64,000 nucleotides of DNA, from contig NZ_JAFMPP010000001.1 of assembly GCF_017349315.1 (NCBI RefSeq), forward strand, positions 496,001 through 560,000. Direction: 5' to 3'. This document shows, piece after piece, positions 26,066 to 34,745 of this stretch (its first letter is position 1; the number at the start of each line of letters is the position of its first letter). The notes under the pieces are model-generated. The model searched no databases. It had not been told where the DNA came from and worked only from the letters and a program-made list of their open reading frames with translations. Source of the DNA: Jiella flava (GTDB lineage: Bacteria; Pseudomonadota; Alphaproteobacteria; Rhizobiales; Rhizobiaceae). The position numbers and the translations under genes were made by a program.

Positions 26066-27109
26066 ATGACCTTGCGCCTCAATTCCGTCCTCGATGCCAT
26101 CGGCAACACGCCGCTCATCCGCCTCAATCGCGCGTCGGAGGAGACCGGGTGCGAGATCTACGGCAAGGCGGAGTTCCTCAATCCCGGCCAGTCGGTGAAG
26201 GATCGCGCCGGCCTGTTCATCATCCGCGACGCGGAGGAAAAGGGCCTGCTCGCGCCGGGCGGGCTGATCGTCGAGGGCACCGCCGGCAACACTGGCATCG
26301 GCCTGTCGCTGGTCGCCAAGGCGCTCGGTTATCAGACGGTCATCGTCATCCCCAAGACCCAGAGCGAAGAAAAGAAGGACGCCCTGCGTCTGATGGGCGC
26401 TGAACTGATCGAGGTGCCGGCGGTCCCTTACAAAAATCCCAATAATTATGTGAAGCTCTCCGGCCGTCTCGCCGACCAGCTCGCCAAGACCCATCCGGCG
26501 GGCGCGATCTGGGCCAATCAGTTCGACAACACCGCCAATCGCGACGGTCACGTCGTGACGACGGCCGAAGAGATCTGGCACCAGAGCGGCGGCGACATCG
26601 ACGGCTTCATCTGCGCCGTCGGCACCGGCGGCACGCTGGCCGGCACGGCGATGGGCCTGAAGCGCCATTCCGGCCGGATCAAGATCGGCATCGCCGATCC
26701 GATGGGCGCGGCGCTCTACAGCTATTATACGAGCGGGGCGCTGAAATCCGAAGGCAGCTCGATCACCGAGGGCATCGGCCAGGGCCGCATCACCGCCAAT
26801 CTCGAAGGATTCGAGCCGGACTTCGCCTATCAGATCCCCGACGAGGAAGCGCTGAAGATCGTCTTCGCTCTGGTCGAGGAAGAGGGTCTCTGCCTTGGCG
26901 GCTCCTCCGGCATCAACATCGCCGGCGCCATCCGCATGGCCAAGGATCTCGGCCCCGGCCACACCATCGTGACGATCCTCTGCGACTACGGCAATCGCTA
27001 CCAGTCGAAGATGTTCAATCCCGCCTTCCTGAAGGAAAAAGGGCTGCCGATCCCTGGCTGGATCGGCCGCAAGCCGGAATTCGACGTGCCCTTCGAGCCG
27101 GTCGAATGA
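26066..27109 (+). CDS. cysK: Cysteine synthase A
   Basis: 347 residues from the ATG at 26066. Makes L-cysteine from O-acetylserine and sulfide with PLP. Visible motifs: IGNTPLIRLN at residue 12, NPGQSVKDRAG with the PLP lysine near 45, EGTAGNTGIGLS (substrate loop) near 75, NQFDNTAN near 152, GTGGTLAGTA (phosphate cup) near 190 and GGSSGINIAGA near 280. The C-terminal extension (SKMFNPAFLKEKGLPIPGW) is typical of the alpha-proteobacterial long form. The stop overlaps the alaX start by 4 nt, so the two are co-transcribed. Confidence 0.95.
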   Translation: MTLRLNSVLDAIGNTPLIRLNRASEETGCEIYGKAEFLNPGQSVKDRAGLFIIRDAEEKGLLAPGGLIVEGTAGNTGIGLSLVAKALGYQTVIVIPKTQSEEKKDALRLMGAELIEVPAVPYKNPNNYVKLSGRLADQLAKTHPAGAIWANQFDNTANRDGHVVTTAEEIWHQSGGDIDGFICAVGTGGTLAGTAMGLKRHSGRIKIGIADPMGAALYSYYTSGALKSEGSSITEGIGQGRITANLEGFEPDFAYQIPDEEALKIVFALVEEEGLCLGGSSGINIAGAIRMAKDLGPGHTIVTILCDYGNRYQSKMFNPAFLKEKGLPIPGWIGRKPEFDVPFEPVE

Positions 27110-27837
27110 CCGAAGCGCTGTTTCGCGACGACGCCTATCTCTCCACCGTCGAGGCGACTGTCACCGGGCTTCGCGACGATGGCGGGATTGTCCTCGATCG
27201 GACGGTGTTTTATGCCACCTCGGGCGGCCAGCCGGGCGATACCGGACATTTCGAGCGCGCCGACGGAACACTCATCAAGATCGACGCGACCATCACCGGC
27301 GAGACCAAGGCAGACATCGTTCATCTGCCAGAGGCCGGTCAGCCGGCGCCGGCGATCGGCGAGACCCTCGTTCTCCATATCGACTGGAAGCGCCGCTACA
27401 AGCTGATGCGCATGCACACCGCCTGCCATATCCTCTCGGTCGTGCTGCCCTATCCGATCACCGGCGCCGCGGTCGGCGAAGACGAAAGCCGCGTCGATTT
27501 CGATCTGTCCGAAGCCAGCGCCGACAAGACCGAACTCACCGACAAGATGATGGCGATCGTGACCGCCAACCATCCGATCTTCACCCGCTGGATCACCGAT
27601 GCCGAACTCGACGCCAATCCAGGCCTCGTCAAATCGGCCAACGTCAAGCCGCCGCGTGGGCTCGGCCGCATCCGCCTCGTCTGCATCGGCGAGGACGGCG
27701 CGGTCGACACCCAGCCCTGCGGCGGCACCCACGTCTCGGAGACCCAGGAGGTCGGCGATATCCACATCGGCAAGATCGAGAAAAAGGGCAAGGAGAACCG
27801 CCGCTTCCGCATCCGCTTCGGCGCGCCGCCGGCCTGA
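27106..27837 (+). CDS. Alanyl-tRNA editing protein AlaX-type
   Basis: 243 residues. A free-standing homologue of the AlaRS editing domain that hydrolyses Ser-tRNA(Ala). Signature elements: FYATSGGQPGDTGHFE near residue 38, the first zinc pair in MRMHTACHILS (H-x-x-x-H) near 102 and the second in CGGTHVSETQEVGDI (C-x-x-x-H) near 205. The N-terminal beta-barrel is present, so it is the long AlaX form. Coupled to cysK by a 4-nt overlap; the pairing makes sense because several AlaX-like proteins protect translation when serine-derived metabolites are abundant, though that link is inference. Confidence 0.9.
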   Translation: MTEALFRDDAYLSTVEATVTGLRDDGGIVLDRTVFYATSGGQPGDTGHFERADGTLIKIDATITGETKADIVHLPEAGQPAPAIGETLVLHIDWKRRYKLMRMHTACHILSVVLPYPITGAAVGEDESRVDFDLSEASADKTELTDKMMAIVTANHPIFTRWITDAELDANPGLVKSANVKPPRGLGRIRLVCIGEDGAVDTQPCGGTHVSETQEVGDIHIGKIEKKGKENRRFRIRFGAPPA

Positions 27838-27986
27838 TGCCGCCCTGGGCTCCAGCCACAAACCTGGCATGCGCGATAGCAAGGACGCCTTTGCCCGGAT
27901 ATGACCCGACAATTCGGTCAGCTCTTGGCTGACCGCCTCTCGATCGCCATTATCGTTCCCTGTTTCCGGCATTATATTTCGGTTTC

Positions 27987-28844
27987 ATGACACAAAATCC
28001 GTTCCTCATCTCGCCGCAGGATCTCGCTGATGTCATTGGCCGCGACGGCCTCTCGATCGTCGATGCCTCCTGGTATCTGCCGGCGCAGAACCGCTTCGCC
28101 AAAGCCGAATATGCGGCCGGCCACGTGCCCGGCGCGGTGTTCTTCGATCAGGACGACATCGTCGATCCGACCTCGAATCTGCCGCACACCCTACCGAACG
28201 CGGCGATCTTTGCCGAAAAGGTCGGCGCCCTCGGCCTCTCGGACACCGATACGATCGTCGTCTATGACGGCATGGGCGTCTTTTCGGCGCCGCGCGTCTG
28301 GTGGATGTTCCGCACCTTCGGCGCCAAGGACGTGCGGCTTCTCGACGGCGGCTTTCCCGACTGGCAGGCGGCTGGCCTGCCGATCGAGATCGAGACACCG
28401 CCAATCGATCCGGCGCGGTTCAGCGCGCAGCTCGACGAAGACGCGGCCGTGTTCCTGCCGGCGATGAAGGCGATCGTCGCCGAGGGGGCGATGCAGATCG
28501 CCGACGCCCGCCCGGCCGAGCGCTTCGCCGGGGTGGCGCCAGAGCCGCGTCAGGGCGTGCGGGCCGGTCACATGCCGGGCGCCTATAGCCTGCCCTTCCT
28601 TTCACTGACCGAAGACGGCCGCCTCAAATCGCCCGAGGATCTGCGCAAGGCTTTCGCGGCGGCTGGCATCGATCCGGACCGCCCGGTGGTGACGAGCTGC
28701 GGCTCCGGCGTGACAGCGGCGGTGATCAATCTCGCCTTGGAAAGCCTCGGCAACCGGCAGTCCAAGCTTTATGACGGTTCCTGGACCGAATGGGGCTCGG
28801 CGGCCGATACCCCCGTCGAAACCGGCCCGCGCCCAGGGTCGTGA
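27987..28844 (+). CDS. sseA: 3-mercaptopyruvate sulfurtransferase
   Basis: 285 residues, two rhodanese domains. The inactive N-terminal domain has DASWYLPAQNR and GHVPGAVFFDQDDI near residue 45, then VYDGMGVFSAPRVWWMFR. The active domain has DARPAERFAG near 175, HMPGAYSLPF and the catalytic loop CGSGVTAA near 239; the C-G-S-G-V-T loop is the mercaptopyruvate type rather than the thiosulfate C-R-x-x-x-x type. Cytoplasmic. The next gene starts 5 nt after its stop, so the two form an operon with the cyclodeaminase-like gene further on. Confidence 0.92.
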   Translation: MTQNPFLISPQDLADVIGRDGLSIVDASWYLPAQNRFAKAEYAAGHVPGAVFFDQDDIVDPTSNLPHTLPNAAIFAEKVGALGLSDTDTIVVYDGMGVFSAPRVWWMFRTFGAKDVRLLDGGFPDWQAAGLPIEIETPPIDPARFSAQLDEDAAVFLPAMKAIVAEGAMQIADARPAERFAGVAPEPRQGVRAGHMPGAYSLPFLSLTEDGRLKSPEDLRKAFAAAGIDPDRPVVTSCGSGVTAAVINLALESLGNRQSKLYDGSWTEWGSAADTPVETGPRPGS

Positions 28845-28848
28845 GCCG

Positions 28849-29397
28849 ATGCGCCTCATCCGCACCCGCGTCACCAGCCTGGAAATGTACATCCGCCCCA
28901 ACGCCCTCGTGCCGATGCCGGAGGGCGGCGGCACGCTGGCGATCGCCGAGGCGCGCCAGATGCCGGTGGCGGAGTATCGCACCCTCTATCGCAGGGTCGG
29001 CGCCGCCCATCACTGGACCTCGCGGCTTGTTTCCGACGATCGGCTGAAGCGCGAGATCCATTCGATCGACACGCGCATTTTCGTCATGACCGTGGATGGC
29101 CGCCGGGCTGGCTGGTTCGAACTCGATGTGCGACGCGCCATCGGCGAGGTCCGGATCGTTCATTTCGGCCTGTTGCCGGAGTTTCGCGGCCGGGGCCTTG
29201 CCCATGTCATGCTGTCGCGGGCGATCTGGAGCGCCTTTGCCAGCGGCCCGAAGCGGGTGACGATCGAGACCAACACGCTCGATCATCCGGCGGCGCTGGG
29301 GCTCTATCAAAAGCACGGCTTTCGGCCCTATGCGGTGCGGGATGTGCAAACGCCGGCGATCGAATCCCTGCAGGAACCCATGCGAGCTCTGACATGA
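28849..29397 (+). CDS. GNAT-family N-acetyltransferase
   Basis: 182 residues from the ATG at 28849, 4 nt after the sseA stop; a longer frame would overlap sseA. Acetyl-CoA binding motif A is clear: IVHFGLLPEFRGRGLAHVML near residue 103 (R-G-R-G-L), followed by VTIETNTLDHPAALGLYQKHGF, the motif B helix and Y-x-K-x-G-F ending. The acceptor is unknown. Its stop overlaps the next start by 4 nt. Confidence 0.85.
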   Translation: MRLIRTRVTSLEMYIRPNALVPMPEGGGTLAIAEARQMPVAEYRTLYRRVGAAHHWTSRLVSDDRLKREIHSIDTRIFVMTVDGRRAGWFELDVRRAIGEVRIVHFGLLPEFRGRGLAHVMLSRAIWSAFASGPKRVTIETNTLDHPAALGLYQKHGFRPYAVRDVQTPAIESLQEPMRALT

Positions 29398-30320
29398 AGA
29401 CGATCGCTTTTGATCCGGCCGACAGCCAATTGACCTGGACCGCCGTCGTCGACGCGCTGGACGCTGGCCATCGCGAAGCCAAGCCTTCGATCGGCGATCT
29501 GCTGATCGGCAGCGGCGAGAACAGCTTGCTGACCCGCACGGCCTGGATCGAGGGCTTCGGCATCGCGCTCAAATCGATGAGCGTCTTTCCGGGCAACCCG
29601 CGTGCCGATCCGCCGCGCCCCTCTGTCCAGGGCAGCATGCTGCTTTTCGATCCCGAGACCGGCGCCCCGAGCGCGTTGATCGACGGCCCGCTCGTCACCA
29701 AATGGAAGACCGTCGGCGATTCGCTGCTCGGCGCCCGGCTGCTCGCCAATCCCAAACCCAAAACGCTGCTCGTCTGCGGCGCGGGCACGGTCGCAGCCCA
29801 TCTCGTCGAGGGCTATCCGGCGCTGTTTCCGACGATCGAGACCATCCTCGTCTGGAACCGCACCACCAAGCGGGCCGAGCAGTTGGTCGACGCCGCGTCC
29901 GGCGGTGCGGTGACGATCTGCGTTGCGGCCGATCTCGAAGCGGCGGCCGGCGAGGCCGACATCGTCACCTGCGCGACGCTCGCCAAGGAGCCGTTCCTCA
30001 AGGGCGCCTGGCTGAAAGCCGGCGCCCATGTCGACCTCATCGGCGCCTATACGCCACAAATGCGCGAAGCCGACGACACGGTGCTTAGCCGCGGCGAGCT
30101 GTTCGTCGATTCGCGCCAGACCACCATCGGCCATATCGGCGAGATTCAGATCCCGCTCGACGAAGGCGCGATCACCCGCGACGACATTCGCGGCGATCTT
30201 TACGATCTTGTGGCCGGCAAAGCCGGTCGCAGCGGGCCGGACGCCATCACCGTGTTCAAGAATGGTGGCGGCGCTCATCTCGATCTGATGGTCGGCAGGC
30301 TGATCGAAAAGATCGCTTGA
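29394..30320 (+). CDS. Ornithine cyclodeaminase / mu-crystallin family protein
   Basis: 308 residues. NAD-binding Rossmann motif LLVCGAGTVAAHLVEG near residue 124 and a substrate-binding lysine in TKWKTVGDSLLGARL near residue 103. WNRTTKRAEQLV follows the nucleotide loop. The family includes ornithine cyclodeaminase, alanine dehydrogenase (archaeal) and delta-1-pyrroline/piperideine-2-carboxylate reductases; sequence alone does not separate these, and the typical ornithine cyclodeaminase length is a little longer. Overlaps the GNAT gene by 4 nt (ATGA), last in the operon. Confidence 0.8.
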   Translation: MKTIAFDPADSQLTWTAVVDALDAGHREAKPSIGDLLIGSGENSLLTRTAWIEGFGIALKSMSVFPGNPRADPPRPSVQGSMLLFDPETGAPSALIDGPLVTKWKTVGDSLLGARLLANPKPKTLLVCGAGTVAAHLVEGYPALFPTIETILVWNRTTKRAEQLVDAASGGAVTICVAADLEAAAGEADIVTCATLAKEPFLKGAWLKAGAHVDLIGAYTPQMREADDTVLSRGELFVDSRQTTIGHIGEIQIPLDEGAITRDDIRGDLYDLVAGKAGRSGPDAITVFKNGGGAHLDLMVGRLIEKIA

Positions 30321-30482
30321 GCCGGCTCGCAGCGCTGCCGCAGCCAGGTGTTTTCGCGACACAGACGTCGTCAAATCATCATGCGACATCGCCGCGCTCA
30401 TGGCGTAACGTAAGAGCCTGATGGCGATCATCGACCGTTCATTTCCGGCCCGTCGCCGAGACCCGATCGAAGGAAGCGCTTC

Positions 30483-32468
30483 ATGTCCGATCCCCAGCGG
30501 CACGCTTTGTCTCGTCGCCATTTCCTCGCCGGCTCGGCCGCGCTCGGCGCCGCCGTCGTGCTGCATCCCTATTCGGTGCGCGCGGCCGCCAATCAGGCCC
30601 ATCTACGGCTGATGGAAACGACGGACATCCACGTCAACGTCTATCCTTACGATTACTACGCCGACAAACCATCGGACACGGTGGGCCTGGCGCGCACGGC
30701 TGCGATCATCAAGGAGATCCGCGCCGAGGCCAAGAACGCCATGCTGTTCGACAATGGCGATTTCCTGCAGGGCAATCCGATGGGCGACTACGTCGCCTAT
30801 CAGCGCGGCATGAAAGACGGCGACATCCATCCCGTCATCGCCGCGATGAACGTGTTGAAATACGAGGCCGGCACCCTCGGCAATCACGAATTCAATTACG
30901 GCCTGCCCTTCCTCGACAAGGTGATGGCGGGGGCGAATTTCCCCTATTGCTGCGCCAATCTCGTCAAAGGCAAGCTCGCCGCGACACCGCTTGAGGATAC
31001 GCTCTATCTGCCACCCTATCGCGTCCTCGATCGCACGATCGAACTCGGCGACGGGACGAAGAAAAAGATCCGGATCGGCGTCATCGGCTTCGTGCCGCCA
31101 CAGATCATGACCTGGGATCAGCAAAATCTTCAGGGCAAGGTCGACACCCGAGGCATCGTCGAAGCGGCCGAGGCCTGGGTGCCGAAGCTGCGGGCCGAAG
31201 GCGTCGATCTGGTTCTGGCGCTGTCTCATTCCGGCATTGCCGCGAACGACCCGAACGACGAGAAGCCGGAAAACGCTTCGCTACAGTTGGCCAAGGTCAA
31301 GGGCATCGATGTCGTCTTCACCGGCCACCAGCATCTTCGCTTTCCGGGCGAAAAGGATTTTCAAGACATTGCGGACGCCGATCCGAAGAAAGGCACGCTT
31401 GCCGGCAAGCCGGCGGTGATGGCCGGCTTCTGGGGCTCCGATCTCGGCCTTGTCGACCTGCTGCTCGAACATGACGGGACGGGCTGGCGGATCGCTGACT
31501 TCTCCACCGAGCTCCGACCGATCTACGAGCGGGCGGAAAAGACCGTCACGCCGACGGTGGCAAGCGACCAGCCGGTGCTCGACGCCGCCCGCAAGGATCA
31601 CGAGGCGACGCTCACCTATGTTCGCACGCCGGTCGGCAAGACCTCGGCGCCGCTGTTTTCCTATTTCGCGCTGGTCGCCGACGATCCCTCGGTGCAAATC
31701 GTCAATCAGGCGCAGACCTGGTACATGCGCGAAATCCTGAAACCGACGGAATTTGGCAAGCTGCCGCTGCTCTCGGCCGCCGCGCCGTTCAAGGCCGGTG
31801 GTCGCGGCGGGCCGGACTATTACACCGATGTTCCCGCCGGGCCGATCGCGATCAAGAATGTCGCCGATCTTTATCTTTATCCGAACACCGTCAGGGCGGT
31901 GAAGATCACCGGCGCCGACGTCAAGGAATGGCTGGAGATGTCGGCCGGCATGTTCCGCCGGATCGAAGCCGGCAGGAGCGACCAGCCGCTGCTGGCCGAC
32001 GATTTCCCATCCTACAATTTCGACGTCATCGACGGCGTCACCTATCTGATCGACGTAACGAAGCCGGCTAAGTATACCGCCGAAGGCAAAGTCGCCGATG
32101 CCGGCGCCGCACGCATCCGCGATCTGAAATTCGACGATCAGCCGATCGATCCCAAGCAGGAATTCATCGTCGCGACCAACAATTACCGGGCGAGCGGCGG
32201 CGGCCATTTCCCCGGCATTTCCGAAGATAAGATCGTCTATGTCGCCCCGGATGCAAACCGCGACGTGATCGTGCGCTACATCCACCAGAAGGGCACGATC
32301 AATCCGTCGGCCGACGCCAACTGGCGCTTTGCCCCGGTCGCCAAGACCAGCGCGGTGTTCGAAACCGGGCCGAAGGCAAAAGACTATGTCGGCCAGGTCA
32401 AGGGCGTCACGATCAAGCCGACGGGCAAAGAGAAGGACGGCTTCGCGCTCTACCAGATCACCCTGTGA
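30483..32468 (+). CDS. cpdB: 2',3'-cyclic-nucleotide 2'-phosphodiesterase/3'-nucleotidase, Tat-exported
   Basis: 661 residues. The N-terminus has a twin-arginine signal (SRRHFLAGSAALGAAVVLHP) cleaved near VRA-AAN. The metallophosphoesterase domain shows METTDIHVNVYPYDYY near residue 45, DNGDFLQGNPMGDY near 90, LGNHEFNYG near 130, LALSHSGIA near 245 and FTGHQHLRFPG near 278. The C-terminal 5'-nucleotidase domain follows (about 360-600), with NNYRASGGGHFPG substrate loop near 563. It hydrolyses cyclic and 3'-nucleotides in the periplasm for phosphate and nucleoside salvage. Monocistronic as far as can be seen. Confidence 0.92.
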   Translation: MSDPQRHALSRRHFLAGSAALGAAVVLHPYSVRAAANQAHLRLMETTDIHVNVYPYDYYADKPSDTVGLARTAAIIKEIRAEAKNAMLFDNGDFLQGNPMGDYVAYQRGMKDGDIHPVIAAMNVLKYEAGTLGNHEFNYGLPFLDKVMAGANFPYCCANLVKGKLAATPLEDTLYLPPYRVLDRTIELGDGTKKKIRIGVIGFVPPQIMTWDQQNLQGKVDTRGIVEAAEAWVPKLRAEGVDLVLALSHSGIAANDPNDEKPENASLQLAKVKGIDVVFTGHQHLRFPGEKDFQDIADADPKKGTLAGKPAVMAGFWGSDLGLVDLLLEHDGTGWRIADFSTELRPIYERAEKTVTPTVASDQPVLDAARKDHEATLTYVRTPVGKTSAPLFSYFALVADDPSVQIVNQAQTWYMREILKPTEFGKLPLLSAAAPFKAGGRGGPDYYTDVPAGPIAIKNVADLYLYPNTVRAVKITGADVKEWLEMSAGMFRRIEAGRSDQPLLADDFPSYNFDVIDGVTYLIDVTKPAKYTAEGKVADAGAARIRDLKFDDQPIDPKQEFIVATNNYRASGGGHFPGISEDKIVYVAPDANRDVIVRYIHQKGTINPSADANWRFAPVAKTSAVFETGPKAKDYVGQVKGVTIKPTGKEKDGFALYQITL

Positions 32469-32580
32469 CGCAATGACCACCACGGCGCGGGCGCAGGCGG
32501 CATGCATGCCCGCGTCCTTTGCTCGCCTCCCACGCGTCCTTTGATCGTGAGACGATCCGCGCTATGGCTGGCCGGACGGC

Positions 32581-33606
32581 ATGCCAAGCGGACCTGAATC
32601 CTTGATCCTACGTATCGTCTTCGCCCTCGTTCTCCTCCTCGCGATCGTGCTGGGCGGGCTCTGGCTCTTCGGCCCGCGCGAGCCCGTCGATCTGACGGTG
32701 CATTTCGACCCGACGAAGATCGGGTCGGACGCGGACGCCTATCTCGCGCGTGAGGAAGCCAATATTCCAAATCTCAGGCCCTGGTCGAAGAAGGAAATCA
32801 TCTGGGCCTATCCGAAGTCGCGGGCCAAAACGCCGCTGTCGGTCGTCTATATTCACGGCTTTTCCGCCGATAAGGCGGAGACCCGGCCACTGGCCGACGA
32901 GGTCGCCAAAGCGCTGAAGGCCAATCTCTTCTACACCCGCCTGTCCGGCCATGGCCGCGACGGTGCGGCGATGGAGCAGGTCAGCGTCAACGACTGGGTG
33001 AACGATCTCGCCGAGGCGATGGCGATCGGCCGGGACATCGGCTCGAAGGTGATCGTCATCGGGACTTCCACCGGCGGCACGCTGGCAACCCTCGGCACGA
33101 CTCTTCCCGGCATGATGAAGGACACCGAAGGCCTGGTGCTGGTCTCGCCGAACTTTGCCATCAACGACCGCTGGGCGTTCCTGCTCGACATGCCCTTCGC
33201 CCGCAAGCTGCTGCCACTGATCGGCGGCAAGACCTACGGCTTTCAGCCGCTGAACGAGGGCCAGGCCAAGCATTGGACCACGCGCTATCCGATCGGTGCG
33301 CTGGCGCCGATGGCAGCTCTGGTCAGAGCCGCGCGCAACCTCGATCTGTCAAAAGCCAAGCCGCTGCCGCTCTTGATGCTGTATTCGCAACAAGATCAGG
33401 TGGTCGACCCCGATGCCAGCGACGCCTTCGTGGCGAAATGGCCCGGCCCGCACCAAGTGATCGACGTCCCGGTGTCGGGCGATCCCTTCCACCATGTCAT
33501 TGCCGGCGACATTCTCTCGCCGAAGACGACAAGCGAACTGGCTGAGCGCATTGTCGCCTGGGCCGAGGCGTTGCCGGACGCAAAGGCCACGGCCGACAAG
33601 CCCTGA
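32581..33606 (+). CDS. Membrane-anchored alpha/beta hydrolase
   Basis: 341 residues. One N-terminal membrane segment (ILRIVFALVLLLAIVLGGLW, residues 9-28) anchors the protein, with the hydrolase domain probably periplasmic. Oxyanion-hole sequence VYIHGFSADKAE near residue 90, nucleophile elbow IGTSTGGTLA near 160 (serine in G-T-S-T-G), aspartate in SQQDQVVDPDAS near 275 and histidine in DPFHHVIAGD near 305. Substrate not predictable; esterase or lysophospholipase-like is possible. Confidence 0.85.
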   Translation: MPSGPESLILRIVFALVLLLAIVLGGLWLFGPREPVDLTVHFDPTKIGSDADAYLAREEANIPNLRPWSKKEIIWAYPKSRAKTPLSVVYIHGFSADKAETRPLADEVAKALKANLFYTRLSGHGRDGAAMEQVSVNDWVNDLAEAMAIGRDIGSKVIVIGTSTGGTLATLGTTLPGMMKDTEGLVLVSPNFAINDRWAFLLDMPFARKLLPLIGGKTYGFQPLNEGQAKHWTTRYPIGALAPMAALVRAARNLDLSKAKPLPLLMLYSQQDQVVDPDASDAFVAKWPGPHQVIDVPVSGDPFHHVIAGDILSPKTTSELAERIVAWAEALPDAKATADKP

Positions 33607-33619
33607 CCCGATACGGCCG

Positions 33620-34498
33620 TCAGTTCGCCGCGTTGGCGACGGCGAGCTGATAGCTCATCGGCACGAAGCGATAGCCGCCCTCCTCAAGCTTTTCGGCATA
33701 GCCGATCGCCGGAAACGGCATGTGGTAGCCGATGAAGGGGACGCGCTCCACGGCGATCTGGTCGAAGACGCGCTTGCGCGTGGCGATCGCCGTCTGCGGA
33801 TCCATGTCGAAGCGGACCTGCCAATCGGGCTTTTGCAGCGAGGCGACGAAGTGGTTGGCGGTATCGGCCGTCAGCACCAGCCGCTGGCCCGCCGATTCCA
33901 GCTCAAAGATCATATGCCCGGGCGTGTGACCGAAGGCGTTGTGGGCGGTGATGCCGCTGACCACCTGATCGCCGTCATCGAGAAGGGTCATGCGATCCTT
34001 CAGCGGAACGACGATCCTGTCGACCATCTTGGCGTTTTCCGCCCGGTCGCTGGCCTTCGCCTCGGCGGAGGTCCACCAGGCAAATTCCCGCTTGCCGGTC
34101 ACATAGCGGGCATTGGGGAAGGTCGGCGCGCCGCCGGTCATCAGGCCGAGAATATGGTCGGGATGGAGATGGGTGAGCACCACGATGGTCACCGCCTCCG
34201 GCCCATAGCCGGCGTCGGCCATCCGCGCGACGAGCTTGCCGAAGCCCTTGTCACTGCCGCTTTCGCCAAAACCGGTATCGAACAGAATGAGATTGTCGTC
34301 GAGCGCGATCAGCGTCGGGGTGAAATGATTGACGAAGCGGGTCTCGGGCAGAAAATTGGCGCGCATCAGCGCCGCCATCTCCTCCTGGCTGCGATCCTTG
34401 CCGAAGATCGGATAGGGCCCGTCATTGTGCATTGCGCCGTCGAGCACGGTGGTGATGCGCGCCTCGCCAAGGACAAGGCGCTGCCAGCCTGGTATCAT
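33620..34498 (-). CDS. MBL-fold metallo-hydrolase (body of a probably split gene)
   Basis: 292 residues. Metallo-beta-lactamase fold: metal motif LTHLHPDHILG near residue 111 (H-x-H-x-D-H), GHTPGHMIFELES near 190, LTADTANHF near 213 and a final histidine in YHMPFPA near 260. It begins MIPGWQRLVLGEARITTVLDG; homologues I know have a Tat signal directly before the P-G-[FYW]-x-R-x-x-L-G-[DE] stretch. That signal is present immediately upstream but in another frame (see 34495-34665). The enzyme may therefore be exported only if the frames are joined, or cytoplasmic if started here; a GAAAGG site sits about 10 nt before this ATG. Confidence 0.85.
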   Translation of the reverse strand: MIPGWQRLVLGEARITTVLDGAMHNDGPYPIFGKDRSQEEMAALMRANFLPETRFVNHFTPTLIALDDNLILFDTGFGESGSDKGFGKLVARMADAGYGPEAVTIVVLTHLHPDHILGLMTGGAPTFPNARYVTGKREFAWWTSAEAKASDRAENAKMVDRIVVPLKDRMTLLDDGDQVVSGITAHNAFGHTPGHMIFELESAGQRLVLTADTANHFVASLQKPDWQVRFDMDPQTAIATRKRVFDQIAVERVPFIGYHMPFPAIGYAEKLEEGGYRFVPMSYQLAVANAAN

Positions 34499-34665
34499 GA
34501 TATTGGCCTTTCGATCGGGGTTTGAACGGCGGGCCGACCAGACGTCTCATCGGCCCGCGCAAACTGGCGCAGACCACCAACGCCGGCGGTGAGGATGCCG
34601 CCCAGCATGGCGGTCAATCTTAGGGCAGCGCGCCGGCTGAAACGAGGGACGGGGTGACGGGTCAC
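34495..34665 (-). pseudogene. Out-of-frame Tat signal peptide segment of the MBL-fold gene
   Basis: A GTG-started 56-residue frame begins MTRHPVPRFSRRAALRLTAM, continues LGGILTAGVGGLRQFARADE (a clear twin-arginine signal with A-R-A cleavage site) and stops at a TGA that overlaps the ATG of the MBL-fold gene. It looks like the displaced N-terminus of that protein, separated by a single-base frameshift, although overlapping coupled reading frames cannot be excluded. Confidence 0.6.
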
Positions 34666-34745
34666 GCGATCTTTTTGGCAATCTGAATGGTGACAGCGCC
34701 GTTCGATGACGATGGACGAGAGTGGCCCATCGGCCCGATCGCCGC

